This document shows positions 10,015 to 17,851 of a stretch of DNA of 64,000 bases, in pieces. Location: positions 334,831 to 398,830 of the forward strand of contig NZ_PVTR01000002.1 in the NCBI RefSeq assembly GCF_003003005.1, in the 5' to 3' direction. The notes beneath the pieces are model-generated. The model made no database searches. It saw only the letters and a program-made list of their open reading frames with translations, and was not told where the DNA came from. The stretch is from Mongoliibacter ruber. Lineage in GTDB: Bacteria; Bacteroidota; Bacteroidia; Cytophagales; Cyclobacteriaceae. A program made the position numbers and the translations under genes. Within the stretch, counting starts at the first letter, position 1. The number at the start of each line of letters is the position of its first letter.

Positions 10015-10335
10015 ATGAAACGTAACGAATTGATTACCAAACTTCAGGAATGTGCTAACGCATGTTTTCATTGTGCAGATGCCTGTCTTCAAGAAGAAGA
10101 TGTGAGTCATATGAGAGACTGTATCCAAACAGATCAAGTCTGTGGATCAGTATGTCTGACTACAAGCAAAGTACTATCCGGCAGTTTCAAGGAAGTAAAT
10201 GACCTGATTAAATATTGTGCAAAAATCTGTGGAATATGTGCCGATGAATGTGCCAGTCACTCCCATGATCATTGTCAAGCTTGTGCCAAGGCTTGTCAGG
10301 AATGTAAAGAAGCTTGTTTGGCTTATTTGAATTGA
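10015..10335 (+). CDS. Cys-rich four-helix-bundle copper-binding protein (DUF326/Csp-like)
   Basis: 106 residues with repeated CxxxC spacing: CANACFHCADACL, CIQTDQVCGSVC, CAKICGICADEC, CQACAKACQECKEAC. This array lining a helical bundle is the hallmark of the DUF326/Csp copper-storage family, in which many Cu(I) ions bind thiolates inside a four-helix bundle. There is no signal peptide, so a cytosolic (Csp3-like) location is likely. It stands alone, with a terminator-like stem about 105 bases downstream. Role in copper buffering is inferred from the family. Confidence 0.85.
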   Translation: MKRNELITKLQECANACFHCADACLQEEDVSHMRDCIQTDQVCGSVCLTTSKVLSGSFKEVNDLIKYCAKICGICADECASHSHDHCQACAKACQECKEACLAYLN

Positions 10336-10893
10336 GGATAAATGGATACAAGCTTCGCGATATAAATGGATATATGCCTTCGGCGATATAATTTCCCAGC
10401 ATCATACCGTATTTGATAGAGATGAGACGTTGGCTAGAAACAACAAGAAGCAAGATGGATTTTCTTGCTTCCTTGTTATTTTTTATAGATTACAGTCATT
10501 GATTGAAATTTTGTACAAATACACTTCGTAAAAAATGCCATGCCTACGCCAGGTAATCCTACGGTGATATAAATCCTTAGACTATAAGACCTGATTTATA
10601 GGATTGAAGCTGTCTTCTATAAAGTTATTTCTACCATATTTCAATTTATATCTATCGTATTTCTATTCCACACGGTTTTTCTAAAGTCAAACCTGTTTTG
10701 ATTGCATTGAAGCTGTCCTATAGAAAATTATTTCAACTGGGAAATATCCCAAAACTGCCAAGTGCCAAATTCATCCTTCATCCTTTTCTAATCCCTGCTA
10801 CCCACTCGATCTCAAATCTAAATTCTAAAATCTAAAATTTCTCGTCACTCGCTTCTTGTTTTCATCCCTCTTCCTTCCTCTTTCATCCTTGCT
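10336..10893. other. Spacer with short repeats and a terminator
   Basis: No gene seen. It begins with GATATAAATGGATATATGCCTTCGGCGATAT-type sequence also found near 29.77 kb, then a terminator stem, two copies of a TTGAAGCTGTC...TATAGAAA motif (about 10604 and 10707, related to 9821), and an AAATCTAAATTCTAAAATC microsatellite-like run before the next gene. Confidence 0.5.
10442..10482 (+). terminator. Terminator downstream of the Csp-like gene
   Basis: AACAAGAAGCAAGA pairs with TCTTGCTTCCTTGTT (one bulge), followed by ATTTTTTAT. Confidence 0.7.
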
Positions 10894-11601
10894 TCAGTTC
10901 CTACTCACCTTCCCTATACCATTCACATTTTCGTGTATCACAGTTGGGTTGCCGGTGTAGCTTACCTGGCCGATACCGTTGACTTCTAGAGAAAGCTCAT
11001 CTTCGCAGTGTACGGAGACTTTTCCGATGCCCGAACTGATTAGGTCTACTTTTTGGACGATGAGCTTGGAAGCATCAATATTGCCGATTCCCTCATTGAG
11101 CAGAGACATTTCTCGGGCAGCACCTTTCAGTGTCAGGCTGCCTACAAAATTGAGGTCTGCATCCAAAAACTCAGCTTCCAGTTCAAGGTGAACTTTTCCT
11201 ACACCTCTGCCTATCAATCTGAAGTCTTCCAAATCGAGGGATCCTACTGTGGTGATATTTCCAGCTCCCTCAAACTCCATTTCGCTGAGATCAGCAACAG
11301 TCAGGTTTACCTTGGCTCCTTTTTTATTGAATGTGCGGCTGTCTTTTTCGCTGATGTTAAGTTCTAAAAGGTCACCTCTTTGCCTTACCTCAATCAGGGA
11401 AATCAATTCTGGATTGCCTTCAATAGTCAGAGATTCTTGATCCCCTTGGCTGATATGCAGGTTGAAAACTCCATTGACCTTCAATCGGGATACCCCTTCA
11501 ATATCAAAGGATTCGGTGGTCTGTTCTCCCTTTTCCTCCGATGACTCACAGGCCATCAGTGAAAGCGCCAAAAAGGCTACTAAAATTAGGTTAAACTTCA
11601 T
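10894..11601 (-). CDS. Head-GIN-domain (DUF2807) lipoprotein
   Basis: 235 residues with a lipoprotein signal ending SLMAC (Cys18). The rest is a right-handed beta-helix-like repeat region in which short strands alternate with small turns: FDIEGVSRLKVNGVFNLHIS, LTIEGNPELISLIEV, NLTVADLSEMEFEGAGNI, and the recurring GIGKV/GIGNI/GIGQV segments. This is the pattern of the DUF2807 putative autotransporter adhesin, head GIN family, common in Bacteroidota; its function is not established. It is a single gene on the minus strand. The family call is strong and the role unknown. Confidence 0.85.
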   Translation of the reverse strand: MKFNLILVAFLALSLMACESSEEKGEQTTESFDIEGVSRLKVNGVFNLHISQGDQESLTIEGNPELISLIEVRQRGDLLELNISEKDSRTFNKKGAKVNLTVADLSEMEFEGAGNITTVGSLDLEDFRLIGRGVGKVHLELEAEFLDADLNFVGSLTLKGAAREMSLLNEGIGNIDASKLIVQKVDLISSGIGKVSVHCEDELSLEVNGIGQVSYTGNPTVIHENVNGIGKVSRN

Positions 11602-12030
11602 AAGTGTACGGGTTTGATACGATTACAAGGTAATTTAGAAAAAAGCAGGAAAAAGCAATATGTCATCTCCTGAAATTACTTGATACTTTTTTAATTGTTT
11701 TTTGTCACTTTTTCAAATTGAATATCCCTTATAAATAAATATGATTATCCGCAATCATGCCACTAATCAATTAAACGAGGCTTTTTTGGCAAAGGGATAC
11801 TAATAGATATTGGTTCGAAATCAGAGGTTAATTCTATTAATTAGATTCTACTGGTATGAAAGCGGATATACATATAATTAAAATACCCATCCGAATACAA
11901 AATCAGGTGTAAACAATTTTTTAACACCAAACATGTCACCAAACCGTTTACCACAAATTTGGCGATTTTTTGATCCCATTGATCTAGATTAAAAGAACTG
12001 TAATGTAAGTCTTACCAAAACCAACAATCT
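11602..12030. other. Divergent promoter region plus dispersed repeat
   Basis: It lies between two divergent genes. It contains the ~140-base dispersed repeat listed below and an AT-rich stretch before the BNR-protein start. No coding frame is supported. Confidence 0.5.
11737..11876 (+). repeat. ~140-base dispersed intergenic repeat, copy 1
   Basis: From AAATATGATTATCCGCAATC to GCGGATATACATA this matches 29628-29766 with only a few mismatches, in the same orientation. It has no coding frame and no obvious terminal inverted repeat. Confidence 0.85.
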
Positions 12031-15000
12031 ATGAGATACTCTAAAAAACACTTTTCTTGGCTCATGACCTTTATACTTTGTGGGTTAAGCACTGTATTGT
12101 TTGCCCAAAGAAGAGAAAGCACTACTCCTGCTGCTGTAGATGAACTCTTTTCCGAGACAACTTTTCGCGGGCTGCAGCTCCGTGGCATTGGTCCGGCATT
12201 CATGTCAGGGAGGATAGCGGATGTGGCTATTGACCCGACCAATGAAAGCACTTGGTATGTAGCGGCTGGTTCCGGAGGCGTTTGGAAAACGATCAATGCA
12301 GGAGTGACATTTACTCCAATTTTTGATGAACAAGGCTCGTACTCTATTGGCTGTGTAACCATTGATCCATCTGACCCGATGATCATTTGGGTGGGTACCG
12401 GAGAAGAAGGTGGAGGACGACACTTTGGATTTGGTGACGGTATTTACCGCTCAGAAGATGGTGGTACCACGTGGGAAAAACGTGGCTTACCAGATTCTGA
12501 ACACATTGGGAAAATCATCGTCCACCCAGACAATAGCGACGTGGTATTTGTGGCTGCGCAAGGTCCCTTATGGAGTGCCGGTGGTGAAAGAGGCTTTTAC
12601 AAAAGTACGGATGGTGGTAAAAACTGGAAAAAGACCTTGGGTGACGATCAGTTCACAGGTGTAGGGGATATCGCCATAGATCCAAGAAATCCTGACAGAA
12701 TCTATGCGGTTACCTGGCAACGCCAACGTACCGTTGCGGCCATGATGGGTGGAGGAGTTAAAAACGGCATTTTCAGAAGTGAAGATGGTGGAGAAACATG
12801 GATACAATTGACCAATGGTCTTCCTTCCGGTAAAATGGGAAAAATAGGACTGACTATCTCGCCGCAGCAACCGGATGTGGTCTACGCTGCCATAGAACTT
12901 GATCGAAGAACAGGTGGTACCTGGCGATCTGCTGACCGGGGTATGAATTGGGAGAAAACATCGGATGTGGTGGCCAGTGCCACAGGTCCACACTATTACA
13001 TGGAGCTCTTTGCCTCTCCTCATCAATTTGACCTGATCTATATGATGGATGCCAGTATGAAATACTCTTCCGATGGAGGGAAAAATTGGCACATCGTCAA
13101 CAGGGATCATATCCATGGTGATTTCCATGGCATGGCATTCAAAAAAAGCGATCCCAACTATGTGATGCTGGCGACTGACGGCGGACTTTATGAAAGTTTT
13201 GATCTAGCCAAAAATTGGAGATTCATGCCCAACTTGCCGATTACCCAGTACTACAAAGTCTCTCTCGATGATGCTGAGCCATTTTACAACATCTACGCCG
13301 GGACACAAGATAATGGAACGCACGGAGGACCTTCGCGTACGGACAATGTGCAGGGAATGCAAAACTACGACTGGAAACTTGTACTCAATTGGGACGGTCA
13401 CGCCACAGCCACCGAGCCAGGCAATCCGGATATCGTCTATGCCGAACGCCAACAGGGTACCCTCAGCAGATTGGACATGTCTACCGGTGAAGTAGTGGAT
13501 ATTCAGCCTCAGGCCGGTGAAGATGATCCGCATGAGCGGTATAACTGGGATGCGCCCATTCATGTGAGTCCGCATTCTCCTAGCCGACTGTATTTTGCAT
13601 CATACCGTGTATGGAAATCCAACAACCGTGGCGATAGCTGGGAAGCGATTAGTGATGACCTTACCAGGGGTGAAGATCGCATGAGTTTACCTATTATGGG
13701 GGCCACCCAAAGTTGGGACTCGCCATGGGATGTTTTTGCAATGTCAAATTACGGGACCATTACAAGTTTATCCGAGTCGCCTTTGGTGGAAGGACTTATC
13801 TACGCAGGCACAGACGATGGGCTGTTACAAGTCACCGAGGATGATGGCAAAAGCTGGCGTGCGGTAGAAGTAAGCAGTATGGGTGTTCCTGAAAGGGCCT
13901 TTATTAATGACATCAAAGCAGATTTACATGATCCAAATACAGTATATGTTTCTTTGGATAATCATAAATATGGCGACTACCGTCCGTTTGTGGTAAAAAG
14001 TACAGACCGTGGACGTACCTGGCAAATGATCAAAGGAAACCTGCCTGACAAACTGATGGTTTGGCGATTGGTGCAGGATCATGTAAAACCTGAACTGCTA
14101 TTTATCGCTACTGAGTATGGCTTGTATTTTACCATCAATGGTGGCGGACAGTGGACCAAGCTTGAAGGAGGCGTTCCAACAATCTCTTTTCGGGATTTAG
14201 CAATTCAAAAGCGAGAGAATGATCTGGTGGGAGCATCTTTTGGACGAGGGTTCTTCATTTTCGATGATTATAGTGTCCTTAGAGAAGTCAGTACTGCTTC
14301 ACTTCAAAAAGAAGGCTCACTTTACTCTACCCGTAAAGCATTGTGGTATATCCCTCGCTCACATTTGGATTTCAGCAAGCCAAAAGGTACGCAAGGCGCT
14401 TCCTATTATGTTGCCCCAAACCCTGACTTTGGTGCTGTTTTTACCTACCACCTGAAAGATGGTTTGCAAACCAAAGCGGAAATGAGACAAGCCATAGAAA
14501 AACCCCTTACGGCTGCCGAACGTGACGTACCTATGCCAAGTTGGGAGGAAAGAGCAGCTGAAGAGATTCAGGTAAAACCCGGCATTTTCATACTTGTCCA
14601 GGATGCCGCTGGTAATGTAATCAGGCGTGTAGAAGGTCCGACAAAAAAGGGCTTTCATCGCATCTCATGGGACTTGCGGTATCCGGCACCTACTGCATTA
14701 AGCATCCATGGCGGCCAATCGAATGAAGAAGGTCTTATGGTCGCCCCTGGAACTTACACGGCTACACTCTACAAAAGTGAAGATGGTGTCACTACGGCTT
14801 TGGATGACCCAATCACCTTTGAAGTTGAGAGATTGTATAAGGGAGCGCTGGAAGGGGCTCCAGAAAAAGAAGTGGCGGATTTTTGGCGTTCGTATGAAGC
14901 AACAGCAAAAAATGCTTCAGCACTTGACATCAATATAGACCGAAGTATAAAAACAGTGGATGCCATGCGCAAGGCCTTGCAGCATTCTACTGCCAAACCT

Positions 15001-15324
15001 GGCCCTATCGATCAGAAACTCCATGACTTGCGAAATGAACTCTACAATTTACATATGGAGGTATATGGCAATCCGGCGAAACTACAAGTCGGTGAAAAAA
15101 CCCCGCCTACTATCGGTGAGCGGCTATTTGCAGTAAACCGGGGAATTTCGACTTCTCTCTATGGACCTACCGAAACTTCCAAACAAACCCTGCAAATTGC
15201 CAACAAGCAAATTCAAAAAGCAGCTGAACAATTAAGCAAGCTCAATGAGTCCCTAGCAGATATAGCATCAGAAATGAAAAATGCAGGTGCTCCTTATATC
15301 GAAGGCATGAAGTGGCCGAATTAA
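12031..15324 (+). CDS. Secreted BNR-repeat beta-propeller protein (VPS10/sortilin-like)
   Basis: 1097 residues with a signal peptide ending near LFAQ. At least seven Asp-box/BNR motifs are visible: YRSEDGGTTWEK, YKSTDGGKNWKK, FRSEDGGETWIQ, WRSADRGMNWEK, YSSDGGKNWHI, WKSNNRGDSWEA and VKSTDRGRTWQM. These make up one or two beta-propellers of the kind annotated as VPS10/sortilin N-terminal or exo-alpha-sialidase-like. The last ~350 residues form a beta-sandwich-like region and a helical tail. A FGRGFFIFDDYSVLR segment ends the propeller. This family is very common in Bacteroidota and biochemically undefined. It is a single gene with its own terminator. Confidence 0.85.
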   Translation: MRYSKKHFSWLMTFILCGLSTVLFAQRRESTTPAAVDELFSETTFRGLQLRGIGPAFMSGRIADVAIDPTNESTWYVAAGSGGVWKTINAGVTFTPIFDEQGSYSIGCVTIDPSDPMIIWVGTGEEGGGRHFGFGDGIYRSEDGGTTWEKRGLPDSEHIGKIIVHPDNSDVVFVAAQGPLWSAGGERGFYKSTDGGKNWKKTLGDDQFTGVGDIAIDPRNPDRIYAVTWQRQRTVAAMMGGGVKNGIFRSEDGGETWIQLTNGLPSGKMGKIGLTISPQQPDVVYAAIELDRRTGGTWRSADRGMNWEKTSDVVASATGPHYYMELFASPHQFDLIYMMDASMKYSSDGGKNWHIVNRDHIHGDFHGMAFKKSDPNYVMLATDGGLYESFDLAKNWRFMPNLPITQYYKVSLDDAEPFYNIYAGTQDNGTHGGPSRTDNVQGMQNYDWKLVLNWDGHATATEPGNPDIVYAERQQGTLSRLDMSTGEVVDIQPQAGEDDPHERYNWDAPIHVSPHSPSRLYFASYRVWKSNNRGDSWEAISDDLTRGEDRMSLPIMGATQSWDSPWDVFAMSNYGTITSLSESPLVEGLIYAGTDDGLLQVTEDDGKSWRAVEVSSMGVPERAFINDIKADLHDPNTVYVSLDNHKYGDYRPFVVKSTDRGRTWQMIKGNLPDKLMVWRLVQDHVKPELLFIATEYGLYFTINGGGQWTKLEGGVPTISFRDLAIQKRENDLVGASFGRGFFIFDDYSVLREVSTASLQKEGSLYSTRKALWYIPRSHLDFSKPKGTQGASYYVAPNPDFGAVFTYHLKDGLQTKAEMRQAIEKPLTAAERDVPMPSWEERAAEEIQVKPGIFILVQDAAGNVIRRVEGPTKKGFHRISWDLRYPAPTALSIHGGQSNEEGLMVAPGTYTATLYKSEDGVTTALDDPITFEVERLYKGALEGAPEKEVADFWRSYEATAKNASALDINIDRSIKTVDAMRKALQHSTAKPGPIDQKLHDLRNELYNLHMEVYGNPAKLQVGEKTPPTIGERLFAVNRGISTSLYGPTETSKQTLQIANKQIQKAAEQLSKLNESLADIASEMKNAGAPYIEGMKWPN

Positions 15325-15350
15325 TGTTTGTGTTAACTTAAATGTTGATA

Positions 15351-15384
15351 AAAAGGCCTCTCAAATTTGAGGGCCTTTTTTTTA
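15351..15384 (+). terminator. Terminator of the BNR-repeat gene
   Basis: AAAAGGCC..CTCAAA and TTTGAG..GGCCTTTT form a nearly perfect stem followed by a T-run, about 25 bases after the stop. Confidence 0.85.
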
Positions 15385-15504
15385 TGCTTGGCGGCATAAG
15401 AATATCATTATCCTTTTTAAAAGCTTAAAAATATTTTCCCTCTGGGTAGATACAATGGATTCAAAAAAAATATACATTTAGCGGGTTTTATTTTCCTCTA
15501 ATTT

Positions 15505-16563
15505 ATGCGCCTTAAGCTTCTCTTTGCCGGCATGTTATGCTTGCTTTTTGTCTCCTGTGAAAATGAAATCGATGAAGTACAAAAGGAGCCAAAGGTCCAG
15601 ACCTTGAATGCAGATGTGATTGTAGAGGGTGGCGTAATACTTCACGCAGAATTAAGCAATCCTGCAAAGATTTCAGATCATGGCTTTCTTATTTCTGAAG
15701 ACGGCATCACCTGGAATTTAACACTTTTCAAATTACGGTTAGGTAAACCTGCACAAGCGGGAGCGTATCGTTATGAACTCGACAATCTTATTTATCCGGG
15801 TAAAAAGTATTTCTACAAAGCTTTTATTGATACAGATCAAGGGCTGAAATATGGTGCAATTAAGTCTTTTGCTTCCCAAGGTAGTAAAGATCCTATCATT
15901 CTTAAAGTAGACCCTGAAATGGCCCATTTGGAAGACTGGATAAGCATACATGGAAAAAATTTGGGCGTAGACCCTTCGTTTACCAATGTACTCTTTGGTG
16001 ATATTGCCACATTTTATTGGAATGTTGTTTCAGACACGCTCATCGAAGCCTTAATTCCTGCCAAAAGTTGGAACACGATCAACTACGAGGATCTCTACGA
16101 ATACAATACGAATACTAATACATGGAAAAAACTATCCAATCTGCCACAGGGTCTAAATAGTAGGTCTAAGGCTTCAGCAGTAGTTCTGGGTGAATATGCT
16201 TATATCTTCGGCGGAGCTCTGGATACTGGTATGACGGGGCTTTATCGCTATGAAGCAGCAAAAGACAGTTGGGTTATTTTAGCCCAAGTTCCTGATGCGA
16301 TCTCATCTCAAACTGGTTTTACTTTGAATAATAAAATATATTGTGCAACTGGCTCCCCTGTTGGAGGTGGAGCCAGTCCGGATGTTTGGATTTATGATCC
16401 ACTCAGCAATACTTGGGAAATGGGTGCTACAGTAGGTAAAATAGGAAGATACCGCGCATTTTCATTTGTAATCAATGGTCAGGCTTATGTAGGAGGAGGA
16501 GAAGGACAAGGGCAAGGGTGGAATGCCTCCTTCATCAAAGAGTTTTTCAAATTGAAAAAGTAG
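15505..16563 (+). CDS. Kelch-repeat lipoprotein with partial IPT/TIG domain
   Basis: 352 residues with a lipobox LFVSC (Cys18). Residues ~35-130 look like an Ig/fibronectin-type domain, followed by an IPT/TIG-like segment starting PIILKVDPEMAHLEDWISIHGKNLG, then kelch repeats recognised by LYEYNTNTNTWKKLSNLP, YRYEAAKDSWVILAQVP and VWIYDPLSNTWE. The TIG domain seems to stop early at LIPAKSW, and the first kelch repeat starts in its middle, suggesting an in-frame internal deletion compared with the usual TIG-plus-six-kelch arrangement. It is probably on the cell surface. The specific role is unknown. Confidence 0.7.
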   Translation: MRLKLLFAGMLCLLFVSCENEIDEVQKEPKVQTLNADVIVEGGVILHAELSNPAKISDHGFLISEDGITWNLTLFKLRLGKPAQAGAYRYELDNLIYPGKKYFYKAFIDTDQGLKYGAIKSFASQGSKDPIILKVDPEMAHLEDWISIHGKNLGVDPSFTNVLFGDIATFYWNVVSDTLIEALIPAKSWNTINYEDLYEYNTNTNTWKKLSNLPQGLNSRSKASAVVLGEYAYIFGGALDTGMTGLYRYEAAKDSWVILAQVPDAISSQTGFTLNNKIYCATGSPVGGGASPDVWIYDPLSNTWEMGATVGKIGRYRAFSFVINGQAYVGGGEGQGQGWNASFIKEFFKLKK

Positions 16564-16966
16564 CTTCATAATCAAGTTTTGATTAGAATTTAGCAGAAAG
16601 AACCCATTCAAAACATTCAATGCCTAGGTGCAATCAAGAGGATACTCATATAATGTATTAAAAACAAAACACATGGTAATATAGGTAGCCTTAGTCCTCA
16701 CTTGTTGAAGCTCAATCTGGAAGTCGACAGAATTCATTAGCCAATGAAAAAGCATTATTACCGACCCCTATCAATACGAAGTGAAATCGACCTTTTTAGC
16801 GAGTGATTGGCTGTATCCGAGAGCCTGAAATGATTCTGGATGTATTGAAGTGGATGATTGGTGATTAATTCAAGTCGACCACATATTAGTCGTCCCTGGC
16901 TGCCAAAAGAAAGAGTTCATCCAACATCCGTCACTATTTTTTCTTAAATTCACTTTCCTCAAATCC
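16564..16966. other. Spacer before vsr, no supported gene
   Basis: AT-moderate sequence with short open fragments only. Nothing recognisable; it could include decayed coding sequence. Confidence 0.4.
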
Positions 16967-17461
16967 ATGCCCAAAAAGTCTAAGCCCATAGTAATAAAAT
17001 CTTATCCGGAACCAAAAATCAAGGTACCCAGATTTTCGGAGGAAGCAGGGTTTTATACCACCAAGCAGCGCTCTTTCAATATGGCCAGGGTCAAGGGCAA
17101 AGACACCAAACCCGAAAAACTGCTCAAAAAAGCCCTTTGGCATGCCGGTGTAAGGTATCGAAGCAACAAGCAAAAACTCCCTGGAAAGCCTGACATCAGC
17201 CTGATCAAATACAAGTTGGTGATTTTTGTAGATGGGGCATTCTGGCATGGATATGACTGGGAAAACCGCAAATCCACCATCAAATCCAACCAGGATTTCT
17301 GGATTCCAAAGATCGAGCGCAACATGCAAAGAGACCGGGAAATCAACCACTACTACCGATCCAAAGGCTGGACAGTACTTCGGTTTTGGGATTTTGAGGT
17401 GAAGCAGGAGTTGGGGAGCTGTGTGAAGAGGGTGGTGGATGTATTGGTTTTGTCCATATAA
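16967..17461 (+). CDS. Very-short-patch-repair (Vsr-type) endonuclease
   Basis: 164 residues. The core FNMARVKGKDTKPEKLLKKA, LPGKPDISL, VIFVDGAFWHGYDW and the C-terminal RDREINHYYRSKGWTVLRFW follow the Vsr/DUF559 fold. Asp76 in GKPD corresponds to the catalytic Asp of E. coli Vsr, and FWHG His95 to one of its catalytic histidines. The first His of the E. coli pair is Asp here (VDG rather than THG), and the zinc-binding Cys after FWH is absent. Vsr nicks T:G mismatches produced when 5-methylcytosine deaminates. That fits the HpaII-type C5 methyltransferase 7 kb away, though the two are now separated by other genes. A ~35-residue basic extension precedes the domain. Confidence 0.82.
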   Translation: MPKKSKPIVIKSYPEPKIKVPRFSEEAGFYTTKQRSFNMARVKGKDTKPEKLLKKALWHAGVRYRSNKQKLPGKPDISLIKYKLVIFVDGAFWHGYDWENRKSTIKSNQDFWIPKIERNMQRDREINHYYRSKGWTVLRFWDFEVKQELGSCVKRVVDVLVLSI

Positions 17462-17483
17462 TCAAAAATCAATAGATTTAAAC

Positions 17484-17772
17484 ATGGGCAACCTAAACCA
17501 GAAAACTACGCTTTTCCCAATCTTAGACCTACAAGAGTTCCAGGCCAATAACCTGGAAGGGCTTTGCATCTTAGATCATAGCATTCAGGGCAAGCATATT
17601 ATTGAAACTCCCCATAAACACGATTTCTTTGGAATCCAGACGCTTACTTTCTATCAGCAGTATCTCAGTTAAGGAGTTGGCCTTTGAATTAGGCTTTCGG
17701 GATCCAGCCAATTTCTCCAAGTTTTTCAGGGAAGAAACAGGGCTTTCACCAAGCGATTTTCGAAAAAAGTGA
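17484..17772 (+). pseudogene. AraC-family regulator remnant
   Basis: An N-terminal piece, MGNLNQKTTLFPILDLQEFQ continuing to HIIETPHKHDFFG, resembles the cupin start of Bacteroidota AraC regulators. About 40 residues of the C-terminal helix-turn-helix follow in another frame: SVKELAFELGFRDPANFSKF then FREETGLSPSDFRKK and a stop. The frames change near 17632-17650 and roughly 170-190 residues of a normal regulator are missing, so the gene has lost its middle and is frameshifted. It sits directly upstream of the amidohydrolase, which it may once have controlled. Confidence 0.75.
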
Positions 17773-17806
17773 TAAAATTCACCTGATTTGGCCTGAATTT
17801 TATCAC
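17769..17806 (+). promoter_or_regulatory. 12-bp perfect inverted repeat upstream of amidohydrolase
   Basis: GTGATAAAATTC and GAATTTTATCAC flank a 14-base spacer. It overlaps the stop of the AraC remnant and is followed by TCGTTTTCTTCTTC and, at 17827-17834, TAATTTTG, a match to the Bacteroidota -7 consensus. It is either an old AraC terminator or an operator for the next gene. Confidence 0.5.
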
Positions 17807-17851
17807 TCGTTTTCTTCTTCAATTCCTAATTTTGACTATAAACTTTCCATT

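Noticed and set aside
16738-16870. Possible decayed coding sequence (YEVKSTFLASDWLYPRA)
   Set aside because: Too short and interrupted; no family resemblance strong enough to name it.
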